From NCBI GenBank assembly GCA_013202295.1, contig JABMRT010000268.1:1-62902 (forward strand): a stretch of 62,902 nucleotides of DNA, written 5' to 3'. Shown in pieces: positions 8,064-17,767 of the stretch. Position 1 is the stretch's first letter, and every line of letters starts with the position of its first letter. The translations under genes and the position numbers were made by a program. Below the pieces are notes generated by a model that had not been told where the DNA came from, ran no database searches, and saw only the letters and a list, made by a program, of their open reading frames with translations. The DNA is from Candidatus Zhuqueibacterota bacterium (GTDB lineage: Bacteria; Zhuqueibacterota; QNDG01; JABMRT01).

Positions 8064-11000
8064 ATGAAAAAATCGAAAATAATCATTTTTGTATTGATGG
8101 TTTTTCTGATGACTGGATCTAGCTTAATGGCCCAGTCGAAGATTTATGAAGGACCAGATGATCCGGCCGGTGATATATCAGCAGAACGTGAGGGCTGGAT
8201 GAATGGCAACCGTGTCCTCCTGCTTTTTCAGAATAATACGGAATTATCCGGTTGGCCCCGGATGGATGCCTCTCGCTGGCCCGATACGTATGAGGGTCGC
8301 AAGATGAATGATGGTGTCGGACTATTAATCGGTGCGCGTGTTTATATAAAAGAAGACAGCATCCCCGTTACAGACTTGAATGAAATCGCAACTCTCAGCG
8401 CTGCGGGTGAATTGGATACGCTATTTTATTGTCAGACAAGTTATCGTGAGAATATGGATACCAATCCGAATGAAACCGTTGAGTGGGGGCTTTATCCAGT
8501 TTCTGAATATCAAAATCTTTTAGGTGAAACACCAGCCCTCAGTAATAATCCTGATTCCTGGCCGGTAGATGGTTGGCCTTCACGGGGACGTGAGAAAAAA
8601 TGGGTCGGTGAATGGGACGGCCGATTCGGACGGGGTGTAATCAGTTCGGGGCTTGAATGTTATTTTGTAGCCAATGATGCGCATGATCAGGAAAATTTAC
8701 CAGCGAACAATGCAGAGGTGCGCTACTATCCACGGCCTGGAAAGTACATCGGAGATATTGATCCCACTGTGACTATCCAAAAAAACATGCCGTGGGGTGG
8801 CATTGGCACACGTGTCGAACAACGCGGGATGCAGTGGAGCAATCCCCAAGTACGTGATGCCATTTTCTGGGAATATACGATCGCAAATATTTCAGATTAT
8901 GATTTGCCAGAAGTCTCTTTCGGATACTGGGTAGACAATGCCATAGGTGGTGATGGGGCCATGGATGAGTTGGCAGCTTTTGACAAGGTTGAAAATTTAT
9001 CATATAGCTGGGATATCAATGGTATTGGTGCCGGTGGTGTGCAAACCGGTACCATGGGTTTTGCCTATCTTGAAAGCCCGAGTGTCTCATATGATGAAAA
9101 GGATAATGATGACGACGGGATTATTGATGAGAAGCGTGACAATGCAGCGACTTCGATAGTCGGCCCAGAATACGGGATTCAGGATATTCAAAAATTCCTC
9201 AGCTATTACCGAAAAGATTATGAAGATCTACGCGATCACTGGGATGCAGATGAAGATCAGGATTGGGATGACGGGATAGATTCGAATGGAGATGGTGTTT
9301 ATACTCCTGATGAATATGCTGGTGATGATGTGGGAACGGATGGAGTGGGCCCCACAGAACTCAATTATTATGGTCCTGATGCAGACGGCAGTGAAGGGAA
9401 TCATCGCCCCGATTATGTGGAAGGGCTTGGCAGTGAGCCCGATTTTGCTTCTACGGATGTTTCAGAATCAGACATGTTGGGTTTAACATCTTTCCATCTC
9501 TATCCGATTCAAGACCCCGAGGACCCAGAATCAGCCTGGTTTCATCATGATGAGGTGATGTGGGAGTTCGCGAGCAGTGACACATTGGCAGAGTTTATTG
9601 GAGAGATTTCAAATCTAATTGAAATATTTGCATCCGCTGTTTTCCCGATTTATCAGGGGCGAACAGAACGTATTTCTATGGCTGAGTTACATTCTTTTGA
9701 TCCTTTGTCCGGCCTGCAATCTTCTGAGCATCTTGCTCCCGCACTTTTCCAATTGAAATATATGGTACAGATTGTCTATGAAAGCGACTATCGGTTCGCA
9801 CAACCACCCAAAATGCCAACCCTAACAGCCACACCGGGTTACGAATCTGTAATCTTAACATGGAACAATGTCGCTGATACCAAGACCCGTGAACCCTTAC
9901 TGAATAATATCAATGATTTTGAGGGTTATAAACTGTATCGTGCAACTGATCCCAAAATGTCTGATCCTGAAGTTATTACCGACGGATACGGATCACCGCT
10001 TCTGATGAAACCGATTTTTGAGTGTGACATCAAAGACGGAAGAACAGGCTTCGCCAATTACGGCACTGTGGAAGATCAGGGTGCAGCTGTTTATCTCGGG
10101 CGTGATTCCGGCATTACACACTTTTTTGAAGACAATACGGTTCAAAATGGTAGAACCTATTATTATGCCCTGGCGGCCTATGATTACGGTATCCCGCCCG
10201 AGGAGTTCAAAGGCGAGGAGGGCCGTGATAAGAAGGTAGGAATTGCACCATCTCAGAATCCGGTGATCATCGAATTGGATGAATTTGAAAATATTAAATT
10301 TATTGGTCAGAATGTCGCCATTGTAACACCTGGTCCTGAAGCGATAGGTGTTGATATTCAGACCGAGTATGAACTAGACGATGATCAGATCTTAGGTGAT
10401 GGCACCCTAATCCCAGAGGTTGTGGCGATTAATTCAGTCAAACCGGGGCATATCTACCAGGCTACATTTGAAATCTGGCCGATTGCTGATATCGGTTTTT
10501 ATGATGATCATGGAGTCTATTATACCACGAGTGGAGTTCGAGTTCATGATATCACAGAGGGTGGTGAGAATCTGGTTTATGAAGATGTGATCAGGCAGAA
10601 TCAGGAAGAAGCGTATTGTTCAGATAATTATTATTCTGTCTTTCTTGAAGATACCACATTAGATGCCTGGTATATGCCCTCATCCGCACCAAATTACACG
10701 GGTGTTTTTGATGGTCTCCGTCTGAAAATTGAGACCGATGTCATTACAGCAGAATATGATACACTGAATTCCGGTTGGATTACGGGACAGACTCCTATGC
10801 AAATCACTCTATCTGATGAAGAATATCAATTTTTCCCATGGGATTATGATATTGTTTTTACAGGAGAGGATTCTGCTTATGTCAGCAGGTTGAGAAAGAA
10901 TTCAGTCGTCAGAGACGAGAATGGTGTTTCTGTTAAAGATGATATATTAAAAGGGATACCATTCAGCTTTTTTGTGAGAAACCGGTCTTTCATAGATACA

Positions 11001-11636
11001 ACAACAGGAGAACCGGAACTGATGGATATGGTGGTTGTGGATGATAATCACAATAGTACGTTTGACCTGTTTGAAGATCGAATTGTTGTCGGACCGCTGA
11101 CCTCAAAAGAAAGATGGGCAGGCACTATATTTAGTATGAATTTCAAAAGTCTCGCAAATGAAAGCGAAATGCCGGCTCCCGGTGATGTCTATCAGATCCT
11201 CTTTAATCGGCCGTTCTGGAAAGAAGATACAGTCACGTTCTCAATTAATGCTGACCGAGTGCTTGATCAAGAAAAAGCCAAAAATAGCCTTGATGACGTT
11301 GAAGTGGTACCCAATCCTTATGTGGCAACCAATGCCATGGAACCTTCTGTCGCGAACTTTGAGCTGAATCAGAGACGACGGATTATGTTCATGGGTATCC
11401 CGGAAAAATGCACGATCAAGATATTTACAGTCAGTGGGGTACTCGTTAGTGAAATCCACGCACCGGATGATGGCCTGGCTTCTTTTGATGGCATGGGTGA
11501 TGTAAATGGCGGAATTATTCACTGGGATCTGAAAACGCGCGAAGGGCTGGAAGTCGCTGCTGGCATGTATCTGTATCATCTCAAAGATGATTTGACCGGC
11601 CAAGAAAAAATGGGCAAGATTGCGATTATTAAATAA
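8064..11636 (+). CDS. Large secreted surface protein with C-terminal sorting-like domain
   Basis: 1190 residues with a signal peptide (cleavage near MAQ, residue 23). I recognise no catalytic domain. Visible parts: Asp-rich, calcium-binding-like segments (DNDDDGIIDE at about 346 and DSNGDGVYTPDEY at about 405), a fibronectin III-like region (about 580-720), and a C-terminal FlgD-like sandwich (from about 1080; VPNPYVA, then KIFTVSG, ending KMGKIAIIK). It lies 24 bases after the TonB receptor and 35 before the PorV-like gene. By position it may be a surface partner of the receptor, a functional counterpart of SusD, but that is inference from gene order only. Confidence 0.75.
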   Translation: MKKSKIIIFVLMVFLMTGSSLMAQSKIYEGPDDPAGDISAEREGWMNGNRVLLLFQNNTELSGWPRMDASRWPDTYEGRKMNDGVGLLIGARVYIKEDSIPVTDLNEIATLSAAGELDTLFYCQTSYRENMDTNPNETVEWGLYPVSEYQNLLGETPALSNNPDSWPVDGWPSRGREKKWVGEWDGRFGRGVISSGLECYFVANDAHDQENLPANNAEVRYYPRPGKYIGDIDPTVTIQKNMPWGGIGTRVEQRGMQWSNPQVRDAIFWEYTIANISDYDLPEVSFGYWVDNAIGGDGAMDELAAFDKVENLSYSWDINGIGAGGVQTGTMGFAYLESPSVSYDEKDNDDDGIIDEKRDNAATSIVGPEYGIQDIQKFLSYYRKDYEDLRDHWDADEDQDWDDGIDSNGDGVYTPDEYAGDDVGTDGVGPTELNYYGPDADGSEGNHRPDYVEGLGSEPDFASTDVSESDMLGLTSFHLYPIQDPEDPESAWFHHDEVMWEFASSDTLAEFIGEISNLIEIFASAVFPIYQGRTERISMAELHSFDPLSGLQSSEHLAPALFQLKYMVQIVYESDYRFAQPPKMPTLTATPGYESVILTWNNVADTKTREPLLNNINDFEGYKLYRATDPKMSDPEVITDGYGSPLLMKPIFECDIKDGRTGFANYGTVEDQGAAVYLGRDSGITHFFEDNTVQNGRTYYYALAAYDYGIPPEEFKGEEGRDKKVGIAPSQNPVIIELDEFENIKFIGQNVAIVTPGPEAIGVDIQTEYELDDDQILGDGTLIPEVVAINSVKPGHIYQATFEIWPIADIGFYDDHGVYYTTSGVRVHDITEGGENLVYEDVIRQNQEEAYCSDNYYSVFLEDTTLDAWYMPSSAPNYTGVFDGLRLKIETDVITAEYDTLNSGWITGQTPMQITLSDEEYQFFPWDYDIVFTGEDSAYVSRLRKNSVVRDENGVSVKDDILKGIPFSFFVRNRSFIDTTTGEPELMDMVVVDDNHNSTFDLFEDRIVVGPLTSKERWAGTIFSMNFKSLANESEMPAPGDVYQILFNRPFWKEDTVTFSINADRVLDQEKAKNSLDDVEVVPNPYVATNAMEPSVANFELNQRRRIMFMGIPEKCTIKIFTVSGVLVSEIHAPDDGLASFDGMGDVNGGIIHWDLKTREGLEVAAGMYLYHLKDDLTGQEKMGKIAIIK

Positions 11637-11671
11637 TCCTGGTCGAATGACAATAAAATGAGGTTCTCGAA

Positions 11672-12733
11672 ATGAACAAAAACCATCACCGAATTGCATA
11701 TGTTGTCCTGATTACTGGCATCTTTATTGGATCCGTATGGGCACAACAACCTTATAGAGTGGGCACAACCGCAGCCACCTTTCTTGAGATTGGAATTGGT
11801 GAAGGCAATGCACTGGGAGACGCCTATGTGGCGATGACCGGCGATTTGTCTTCTGTGTATTGGAATCCCGCCGGACTGGCTTTCATGGAGAAAAGCGAAG
11901 CCCTGTTCATGCACCAACCCTGGATTGTGGATATCAACACGGCGTTTGCCGGAGTCGGATTGGTTCTACCGAATATTGGAACACTGGGGCTCAGTGTGTT
12001 TCATACCGGGTATGGCGAGATGAAAGTGACTACCGTTGCTAAACCACGTGGTACGGGTGAAATGTTTAGTGCTAATGATATGGTTATCAGTCTCTCATAT
12101 TCACGCCGGTTGGTGCAATGGTTCTCTTTCGGAGTGAATGCAAAATATGTGTCTTCTCAAATCTGGCATACCACGGCCAATGCGCTTGCTCTCGATCTGG
12201 GTGTGATTGTGAAAACGAACTTTTTTTCTCCAACCGGCCAACGAGAGGATGGCATGAATATCGGGATGAGCATCTCCAATTATGGTACCCGTATGAAGTA
12301 TGATGGAATGGATCTGCTGCGCCCGATTGATATCCTGCCCAATGAAGCAGGCAATTACAAGGATGTCCCTGGTCAGTTTAAAACAAGTGAGTATGAACTG
12401 CCGTTGATTTTCAGAGTTGGCGTTGCATTGCATCCGATAGTCATCGGTTCACATAGAGTTACTTTGCTTGTGGATGCCCTGCATCCGAATAACAACAGTG
12501 AGTCAATTAATGTTGGCGCTCAGTACAGCGTCCGAATGCCGGGCTTTGGTGATTTCTATATACGATCAGGATATAAGGCTCTATTCATGGATGAATCTGA
12601 ATATGGTCCGACTTTCGGCAGTGGATTGGTTTTCTGGATGGGATCGCAGATGGGAATAAAGTTTGATTATGCTTTTAAATCCATCGGGATTCTCGGCAAT
12701 ATTCATAGTTATGGCTTTAGCTTTCTGTTTTAA
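11672..12733 (+). CDS. PorV/PorQ-like outer-membrane beta-barrel protein (UPF0164 type)
   Basis: 353 residues, signal peptide to about residue 25 (VWAQQ). The N-terminus AATFLEIGIGEGNALGDAYV followed by GDLSSVYWNPAGLA is the hallmark of the PorV/PorQ/UPF0164 family, and the protein ends in a beta-strand with terminal Phe (GFSFLF). PorV in the type IX system shuttles sorted proteins at the outer membrane. Its place right after a protein with a sorting-like C-terminus suggests it serves that protein or the TonB receptor. The next gene (receiver domain) starts 2 bases after its stop. Confidence 0.85.
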   Translation: MNKNHHRIAYVVLITGIFIGSVWAQQPYRVGTTAATFLEIGIGEGNALGDAYVAMTGDLSSVYWNPAGLAFMEKSEALFMHQPWIVDINTAFAGVGLVLPNIGTLGLSVFHTGYGEMKVTTVAKPRGTGEMFSANDMVISLSYSRRLVQWFSFGVNAKYVSSQIWHTTANALALDLGVIVKTNFFSPTGQREDGMNIGMSISNYGTRMKYDGMDLLRPIDILPNEAGNYKDVPGQFKTSEYELPLIFRVGVALHPIVIGSHRVTLLVDALHPNNNSESINVGAQYSVRMPGFGDFYIRSGYKALFMDESEYGPTFGSGLVFWMGSQMGIKFDYAFKSIGILGNIHSYGFSFLF

Positions 12734-12735
12734 TC

Positions 12736-13218
12736 ATGTTTAAACAAAACAAGAAAGCAGCATCAGACAGCAATCTCGAAACTTGGAACGGATCCCCCAT
12801 TTTTATGGTCGTTGAAGATGATTGTATTATTGCAGAGGATATCCGGCGTCTTTTAATAACTTCTCTTTCATCCACAGTTTATTTATTCGATTCAGGTGAA
12901 TATTGCCTAAATCAGCTTTCAGCTATTCATCCTGATATGGTCATACTCGATTTAAATATTCGTGGCCCCTATGATGGTGTTCAGACTGCCCGATTTATTC
13001 GATCGAAATCAGATGTGCCCATGCTTTTTATTACAGCGAACACCGATTCTGATAACCTAAACCGGATTAGTCAGATCCACAATGCCTATCTCTTGAAAAA
13101 GCCTTTTCACACCAATGATTTGAGTGAACGGATCAAGCAGATATTTGCTTACAGAACGATGCTTCAATTTCACTTAAATAAGGTGAATCAACAAATTACT
13201 CATTTTCAAGAGTCATGA
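12736..13218 (+). CDS. Stand-alone receiver-domain response regulator
   Basis: 160 residues forming one REC domain: acidic pair Asp28-Asp29 (VVEDDC), phospho-acceptor Asp72 (ILDLNI), Thr100 (FITAN) and Lys121/122 before Pro (LLKKPF). No output domain follows; the last 25 residues are a polar helix. It starts 2 bases after the PorV-like gene, inside an operon of outer-membrane and secreted proteins, which is an odd place for a cytoplasmic signalling protein. It may compete for phosphate from the kinase at 2163 or feed back on another regulator; no partner is proven. Confidence 0.85.
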   Translation: MFKQNKKAASDSNLETWNGSPIFMVVEDDCIIAEDIRRLLITSLSSTVYLFDSGEYCLNQLSAIHPDMVILDLNIRGPYDGVQTARFIRSKSDVPMLFITANTDSDNLNRISQIHNAYLLKKPFHTNDLSERIKQIFAYRTMLQFHLNKVNQQITHFQES

Positions 13219-13236
13219 TTTAATTAAGGAAATCAT

Positions 13237-15423
13237 TTGAAGCGTCTCATATTATTGTTTTTCTTTCTCGTATTTGTGAGCTGTTTTCAGTCGGTCCGAA
13301 AACCTGTTGATTATGTCAATCCTTTTATTGGAACGAGTAATAGCGGAAATACATTTCCCGGCGCAGTACTACCGTTTGGTATGGTTTCAGTCGGTCCGCA
13401 CACAGAAACGGATAGCTGTCGATCAGGTTATATTTCCGGGCGGCCCTATTTTTATGGATTCGGTCATGTGCATTTAAGCGGCACCGGTTGTCCTGAACTG
13501 GGCAACATCATTCTGGCACCCACAACAGGAAATGTCAAGCACGACACCAGTGGATATCGATCAACCTATGCGAGACAGTCCGCCATGCCTGGATTCTTTG
13601 AGACGAATCTGACTTCCTTCAACATTCATGCTGAGATGACAGCGACAATCCATACGAGTCTCAACCGATATACTTTCCCCGAGTGTGATGGTGATGCTAA
13701 TATCCTGCTGGATGTCTCTCAACGATTTTCATGGAATCGTGATAGAGACGGTTATGCCCGGATTATCTCTCCCACAGAGGTTGAGGGATGGAGCCTAAGC
13801 GGTGACTTCTGCAACACAGGTAATCGTCAGCTGGTTTATTTTGTTGCTCAATTTAATAAGGGTGCTACTTCTTTTGGGACCTGGACAGATGATTCACTCA
13901 CTGCTGATTTGGAAACCACCGGATCCCAGATAGGGGCCTATTTCCGATTTCAGACGAAACCGTCTGAAGAAATCCTGGTGAAGGTGGGGATTTCGTATGT
14001 TTCCATAGAAAATGCGCGTTTAAATTTAAATGTGGAACAACCCGGATGGGACTTTAAATCCATTCGACAGAATGCATACAAGGCCTGGAACGATGAGCTT
14101 TCACGAATTGATGTAAAAGGCGGCACCGAAGCTCAAAGAACGATTTTTTATACAGGACTTTACCATGTCATGATGCATCCGAATCTTTTTTGTGATGTAA
14201 ATGGGGAATACCCTGCAATGGGATCGAAAGAGATCCTCAATTCAAATGGTCACAAGCGCTATACGGTTTTTTCACTCTGGGACACTTATCGAACGGTGCA
14301 TCCGTTGTTAACCCTGGTCTATCCTGATCGTCAACTGGATATGATTCATTCTATGGTCAGCATGGTTCGCGAAAATGGATGGCTGCCCAAGTGGGAGCTG
14401 GCCAGTTCAGAAACCTATGTGATGGTGGGTGATCCCGCAGTGCCTGTGATCACGGATACCTATTTAAAAGGATTAACCGGTTTTGATGTGGAGACTGCGT
14501 ACGAGGCAATGAAGAATTCGGCTGACGATGTGGATGAAAATCCTATTCGTCCCGGACTTCAATCTTATCTGAGTTATGGATACATCCCGATGGAGGATCC
14601 TGGCAGCAAGGATGTCTGGGGATCGGTTTCGACCACATTGGAATACAATTTCGCCGACTGGAATCTTGCGCAACTGGCCAAGTCGCTCGGGCATGCACAG
14701 GATTATGATCGATACATGGCCCGTAGTCGGTTCTACAGAAATCTATACGATTCCGACACAGGATTTCTTCGGCCACGATACACCGATGGTACATGGCTGA
14801 CACCCTTTGATCCTGTTTTTACGAATGAATGGCCCGGTTCACCCGGTTATGTGGAAGGCAGCGCCTGGCATTATTCCTTTTTTGTCAACCATGATATTCC
14901 CGGATTGGCAAAGCTTATGGGTGGCAATGAATCCTTTCTAAAAAAACTGGATCAGTGTTTTGAAGAGGATCTGTTCGTGCTATGGAATGAACCGGATATG
15001 GCTTATCCTTATCTTTATACATATTTTCAAGGGCATGAGTGGAAGACACAAAAAATAGTCCGCGAGAGTATATACAAACATTTTAGAACCGGCCCTGATG
15101 GGATTCCCGGTAATGATGATACAGGGACCTTGTCAGCCTGGTACGTATTTTCGGCAATGGGATTGTATCCAGTTTGTCCGGGCAATCCGGAATATCGCCT
15201 TGGCAGTCCAATCTTTGATACCATTCAAATTCATTTAAATCAAAAACACTACCCCGGAGAGGTGTTTACGATTCGGACCAAGAATGCATCTGAAAAGAAT
15301 AGATACATTCAGTCAATGCAGCTGAATGGTAATCCATACCCGAATTACTATTTGCAGCATAAGGATATCGTGGCCGGCGGCGAACTCGTTCTGAAAATGG
15401 GAAGTCAACCGGTTCAAAATTGA
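13237..15423 (+). CDS. GH92 alpha-mannosidase lipoprotein
   Basis: 728 residues starting at TTG 13237 behind TAAGGA. Lipoprotein signal with Cys16 (FVSC). The N-terminal sandwich carries the GH92 signature VNPFIGT...GNTFPGA...PFGMVSVGP (about 26-53). The (alpha/alpha)6 catalytic part has GSAWHYSFFVNHD and GNDDTGTLSAWYVFSAMGLY near the C-terminus. GH92 enzymes are calcium-dependent exo-alpha-mannosidases (1,2, 1,3, 1,4 or 1,6 linkages) working on N-glycans or yeast mannan; linkage specificity is not predicted here. It lies in the receptor operon and points to a mannose-containing glycan as substrate. Confidence 0.93.
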   Translation: MKRLILLFFFLVFVSCFQSVRKPVDYVNPFIGTSNSGNTFPGAVLPFGMVSVGPHTETDSCRSGYISGRPYFYGFGHVHLSGTGCPELGNIILAPTTGNVKHDTSGYRSTYARQSAMPGFFETNLTSFNIHAEMTATIHTSLNRYTFPECDGDANILLDVSQRFSWNRDRDGYARIISPTEVEGWSLSGDFCNTGNRQLVYFVAQFNKGATSFGTWTDDSLTADLETTGSQIGAYFRFQTKPSEEILVKVGISYVSIENARLNLNVEQPGWDFKSIRQNAYKAWNDELSRIDVKGGTEAQRTIFYTGLYHVMMHPNLFCDVNGEYPAMGSKEILNSNGHKRYTVFSLWDTYRTVHPLLTLVYPDRQLDMIHSMVSMVRENGWLPKWELASSETYVMVGDPAVPVITDTYLKGLTGFDVETAYEAMKNSADDVDENPIRPGLQSYLSYGYIPMEDPGSKDVWGSVSTTLEYNFADWNLAQLAKSLGHAQDYDRYMARSRFYRNLYDSDTGFLRPRYTDGTWLTPFDPVFTNEWPGSPGYVEGSAWHYSFFVNHDIPGLAKLMGGNESFLKKLDQCFEEDLFVLWNEPDMAYPYLYTYFQGHEWKTQKIVRESIYKHFRTGPDGIPGNDDTGTLSAWYVFSAMGLYPVCPGNPEYRLGSPIFDTIQIHLNQKHYPGEVFTIRTKNASEKNRYIQSMQLNGNPYPNYYLQHKDIVAGGELVLKMGSQPVQN

Positions 15424-15447
15424 GTTGTGTATCCTAAGGAGATTTAT

Positions 15448-16182
15448 GTGGGTGTCATTCATAAATACATTATTCCAATTTCCCTTTTCTTTTGCTTAAA
15501 TGCCGGGGCTCAAAACCTTGAAGAAATAATAAACCTCCATATCGAGGCGAGGGGAGGACTTGAAGTAATTCGTTCAGTTCAAACTGTAAGAATGATCGGC
15601 CGCAACCAATTGTATGAACTGGACTGGACCATGATGCCTGTTGAGATTTCGATCTCACGGAGAGGTCAAATTCGAATCGACAATTATTGGTTTGAGGCGT
15701 TCATCGTGCAATATTGTGATTCATCCCAAGCCATTTGGAAAGATCCCAATACTGAACGTTTTGAAAAAATGATTCCGTTTCAGGAGGAAAAGGTTCGGGA
15801 AATGGCAGATTTGGATGGGTATTTTATTGATTCTGAATCCAAAGGATTGTCCGTTGAGTTGATGGGAAAAGGGACTTGTGATAACCATCAATTCTGGAAG
15901 ATCCGATTGTCTCATGCAAAATTCGAGCGGATTGTTTTCATCAATACTGAGACCTACCTGATTTCCAAAGAGATAGAATTCAGACAGATACAAGGCGTTC
16001 AAACAAAAATGGAAAAAGTCTATCGTGATTACCGTTCCATCTCGGAGCTTGTTCTCCCCTTTGAAATTGAAACAAGGCTGAATGGTCACTCCAACAGTCA
16101 TTTCGTATTCTGCGACATTCAAATTAATCCCGAATTTGTGGATTCATTGTTTGACAGAAAACACAGCCCGTTACCCAAATGA
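15448..16182 (+). CDS. LolA-like outer-membrane lipoprotein-sorting domain protein
   Basis: 244 residues from GTG 15448, chosen because AAGGAG lies 6 bases upstream and a clean signal peptide follows (MGVIHKYIIPISLFFCLNAGAQ); an in-frame GTG at 15427 has no such site. The mature part begins EEIINLHIEARGGLEVIRSVQTVRM, the usual opening of LolA/LolB-like lipoprotein-sorting family proteins, and continues as beta-strands. Its stop overlaps the next start as ATGA. A periplasmic hydrophobic-ligand or lipoprotein carrier is the family role. What it does for a glycan operon is unknown; perhaps it helps place the abundant lipoproteins encoded here. Confidence 0.65.
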   Translation: MGVIHKYIIPISLFFCLNAGAQNLEEIINLHIEARGGLEVIRSVQTVRMIGRNQLYELDWTMMPVEISISRRGQIRIDNYWFEAFIVQYCDSSQAIWKDPNTERFEKMIPFQEEKVREMADLDGYFIDSESKGLSVELMGKGTCDNHQFWKIRLSHAKFERIVFINTETYLISKEIEFRQIQGVQTKMEKVYRDYRSISELVLPFEIETRLNGHSNSHFVFCDIQINPEFVDSLFDRKHSPLPK

Positions 16183-17729
16183 GGATTGAAAAGCTGATGT
16201 CACCAAAGTGTGTACTCATGTTTTTGTGTCTTGCTGCTCAACTGACTTCTCAAGAAAATCGAGGTGTGTATTTTGAAAAAAAGGAATACACACAGAAATC
16301 ACTGCCGACATTTTCTGAATCAAAGGACTTCTTGCCCCATCCTGTTATTGAGGGCAATCCTGACTTGATCGATTTATATTGGAAAGCATGGGAGATTGCT
16401 TTTACCAAGTTGCGTCAGCCACAGGATGGCTCCACACTTGTATCCAACTATATTGATGAGGCGTTCTCAAATAATATTTTTCAGTGGGATACAGCATTAA
16501 TGATCCTGTTTTCCCGTTATGGTCATCATGTATTTCCTGCGATCCAGTCCCTGGATAATTTTTATGCCAATCAGCACGAGAATGGATTTATCTGTCGAGA
16601 AATCCGTGAAGAAGATGGATCAGATTTCTATTACTTCCTCGATTTCTTCGGAACGAAAAACTTGATTAATCCACCCATATTTACATGGGCTGAAACGGAA
16701 TCTTACAAGATCAGTGGTGACAAGTCCCGTTATACGATGGTGATTCCGGTCCTGGAAAAGTATGCAGAATGGCTTGAAAAGTACCGGTGTAAATCTAACA
16801 CCAAACATGAGCTGTACTGGAATACCGGTCTTGGCTCAGGCATGGATAATACACCCCGTCATGGATCGGGATGGGTAGACATGTCGAGCCAGATGGTGAT
16901 GCTCTATCGTGATCTGGCTGAGATGTGTGATGAAATTGGAAAATCCAAGAAGGCTGACAAATTTCGAAATACAGCAGCATCCATCTCTGATCGCATCAAT
17001 CAGTTCATGTGGAACGAGACAGATGGATTGTATTACGATGTAGACGATAATGGAAAGCAGGTTCCCTGGAAAACGATAGCTTGTTTCTGGCCAATGCTGG
17101 CAGGGGTATGTTCCGAACATCAGGCTGAAGAGCTCATACGTCACATCACCGATCCCAATTCATTCTGGCGAACGATTCCATTTCCATCTCATGCGGCGGA
17201 TGAAGAAGGCTACTGTCCCATGGGTGATTATTGGCGGGGGGGCGTTTGGGCTCCAACCAATCACATGGTAATCAAAGGAGTTGAACAATATGGTTATGAT
17301 AAAATCGCTTCTACAGCTTCTGAGAAATACCTTGATGGCCTTTCAAAAGTATATCAACAAACAGGAACACTTTGGGAAAATTATGCTCCCGATTCAGTGG
17401 CGCCCGGAAATAAATCCCGTCCGGATTTTGTCGGATTTACAGGATGTGGCCCGATCGCCCTATTATTGGAGAATGTAATCGGTATTCGTCCGAATGCGCC
17501 TGATAATACGATTACCTGGTATTTGCATCGGGATGACAAACATGGTATAAACAACTTAAGGTTTGGCGACATCACAGTAAGTCTGATCTGTGAGCCTGCC
17601 TTATCCGGAAATAATAAAAGGTTGATCCAGATTGAAACGGATATGCCTTTTACGCTTATTGTTCGAACTGAGGAAGGTGAGAATCAATTCGAGGTTTCCG
17701 CAGGACAAACAAAAATAGAAGTCCCCTAA
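16179..17729 (+). CDS. MGH1-like / GH63-type (alpha/alpha)6 glycoside hydrolase
   Basis: 516 residues, ATG overlapping the previous stop (ATGA); signal peptide to about residue 24. The (alpha/alpha)6 barrel shows GLGSGMDNTPR, VDMSSQMVMLY, FMWNETDGLYYDVD, YWRGGVWAPTNHMV and LWENYAPDS, the pattern of mannosylglycerate-hydrolase-like GH63 enzymes (also related to trehalase GH37). The Asp in SGMDNTPR and Glu in LWENY fit the expected acid/base positions of this clan. Likely removes alpha-linked glucose or mannose from oligosaccharides in the periplasm; it sits directly behind GH92. The exact family (GH63 against GH37) needs an HMM search. Confidence 0.82.
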   Translation: MRIEKLMSPKCVLMFLCLAAQLTSQENRGVYFEKKEYTQKSLPTFSESKDFLPHPVIEGNPDLIDLYWKAWEIAFTKLRQPQDGSTLVSNYIDEAFSNNIFQWDTALMILFSRYGHHVFPAIQSLDNFYANQHENGFICREIREEDGSDFYYFLDFFGTKNLINPPIFTWAETESYKISGDKSRYTMVIPVLEKYAEWLEKYRCKSNTKHELYWNTGLGSGMDNTPRHGSGWVDMSSQMVMLYRDLAEMCDEIGKSKKADKFRNTAASISDRINQFMWNETDGLYYDVDDNGKQVPWKTIACFWPMLAGVCSEHQAEELIRHITDPNSFWRTIPFPSHAADEEGYCPMGDYWRGGVWAPTNHMVIKGVEQYGYDKIASTASEKYLDGLSKVYQQTGTLWENYAPDSVAPGNKSRPDFVGFTGCGPIALLLENVIGIRPNAPDNTITWYLHRDDKHGINNLRFGDITVSLICEPALSGNNKRLIQIETDMPFTLIVRTEEGENQFEVSAGQTKIEVP

Positions 17730-17767
17730 TAAATTATTGAGTGCGACTGTTATTGGGAGGAAAGATA

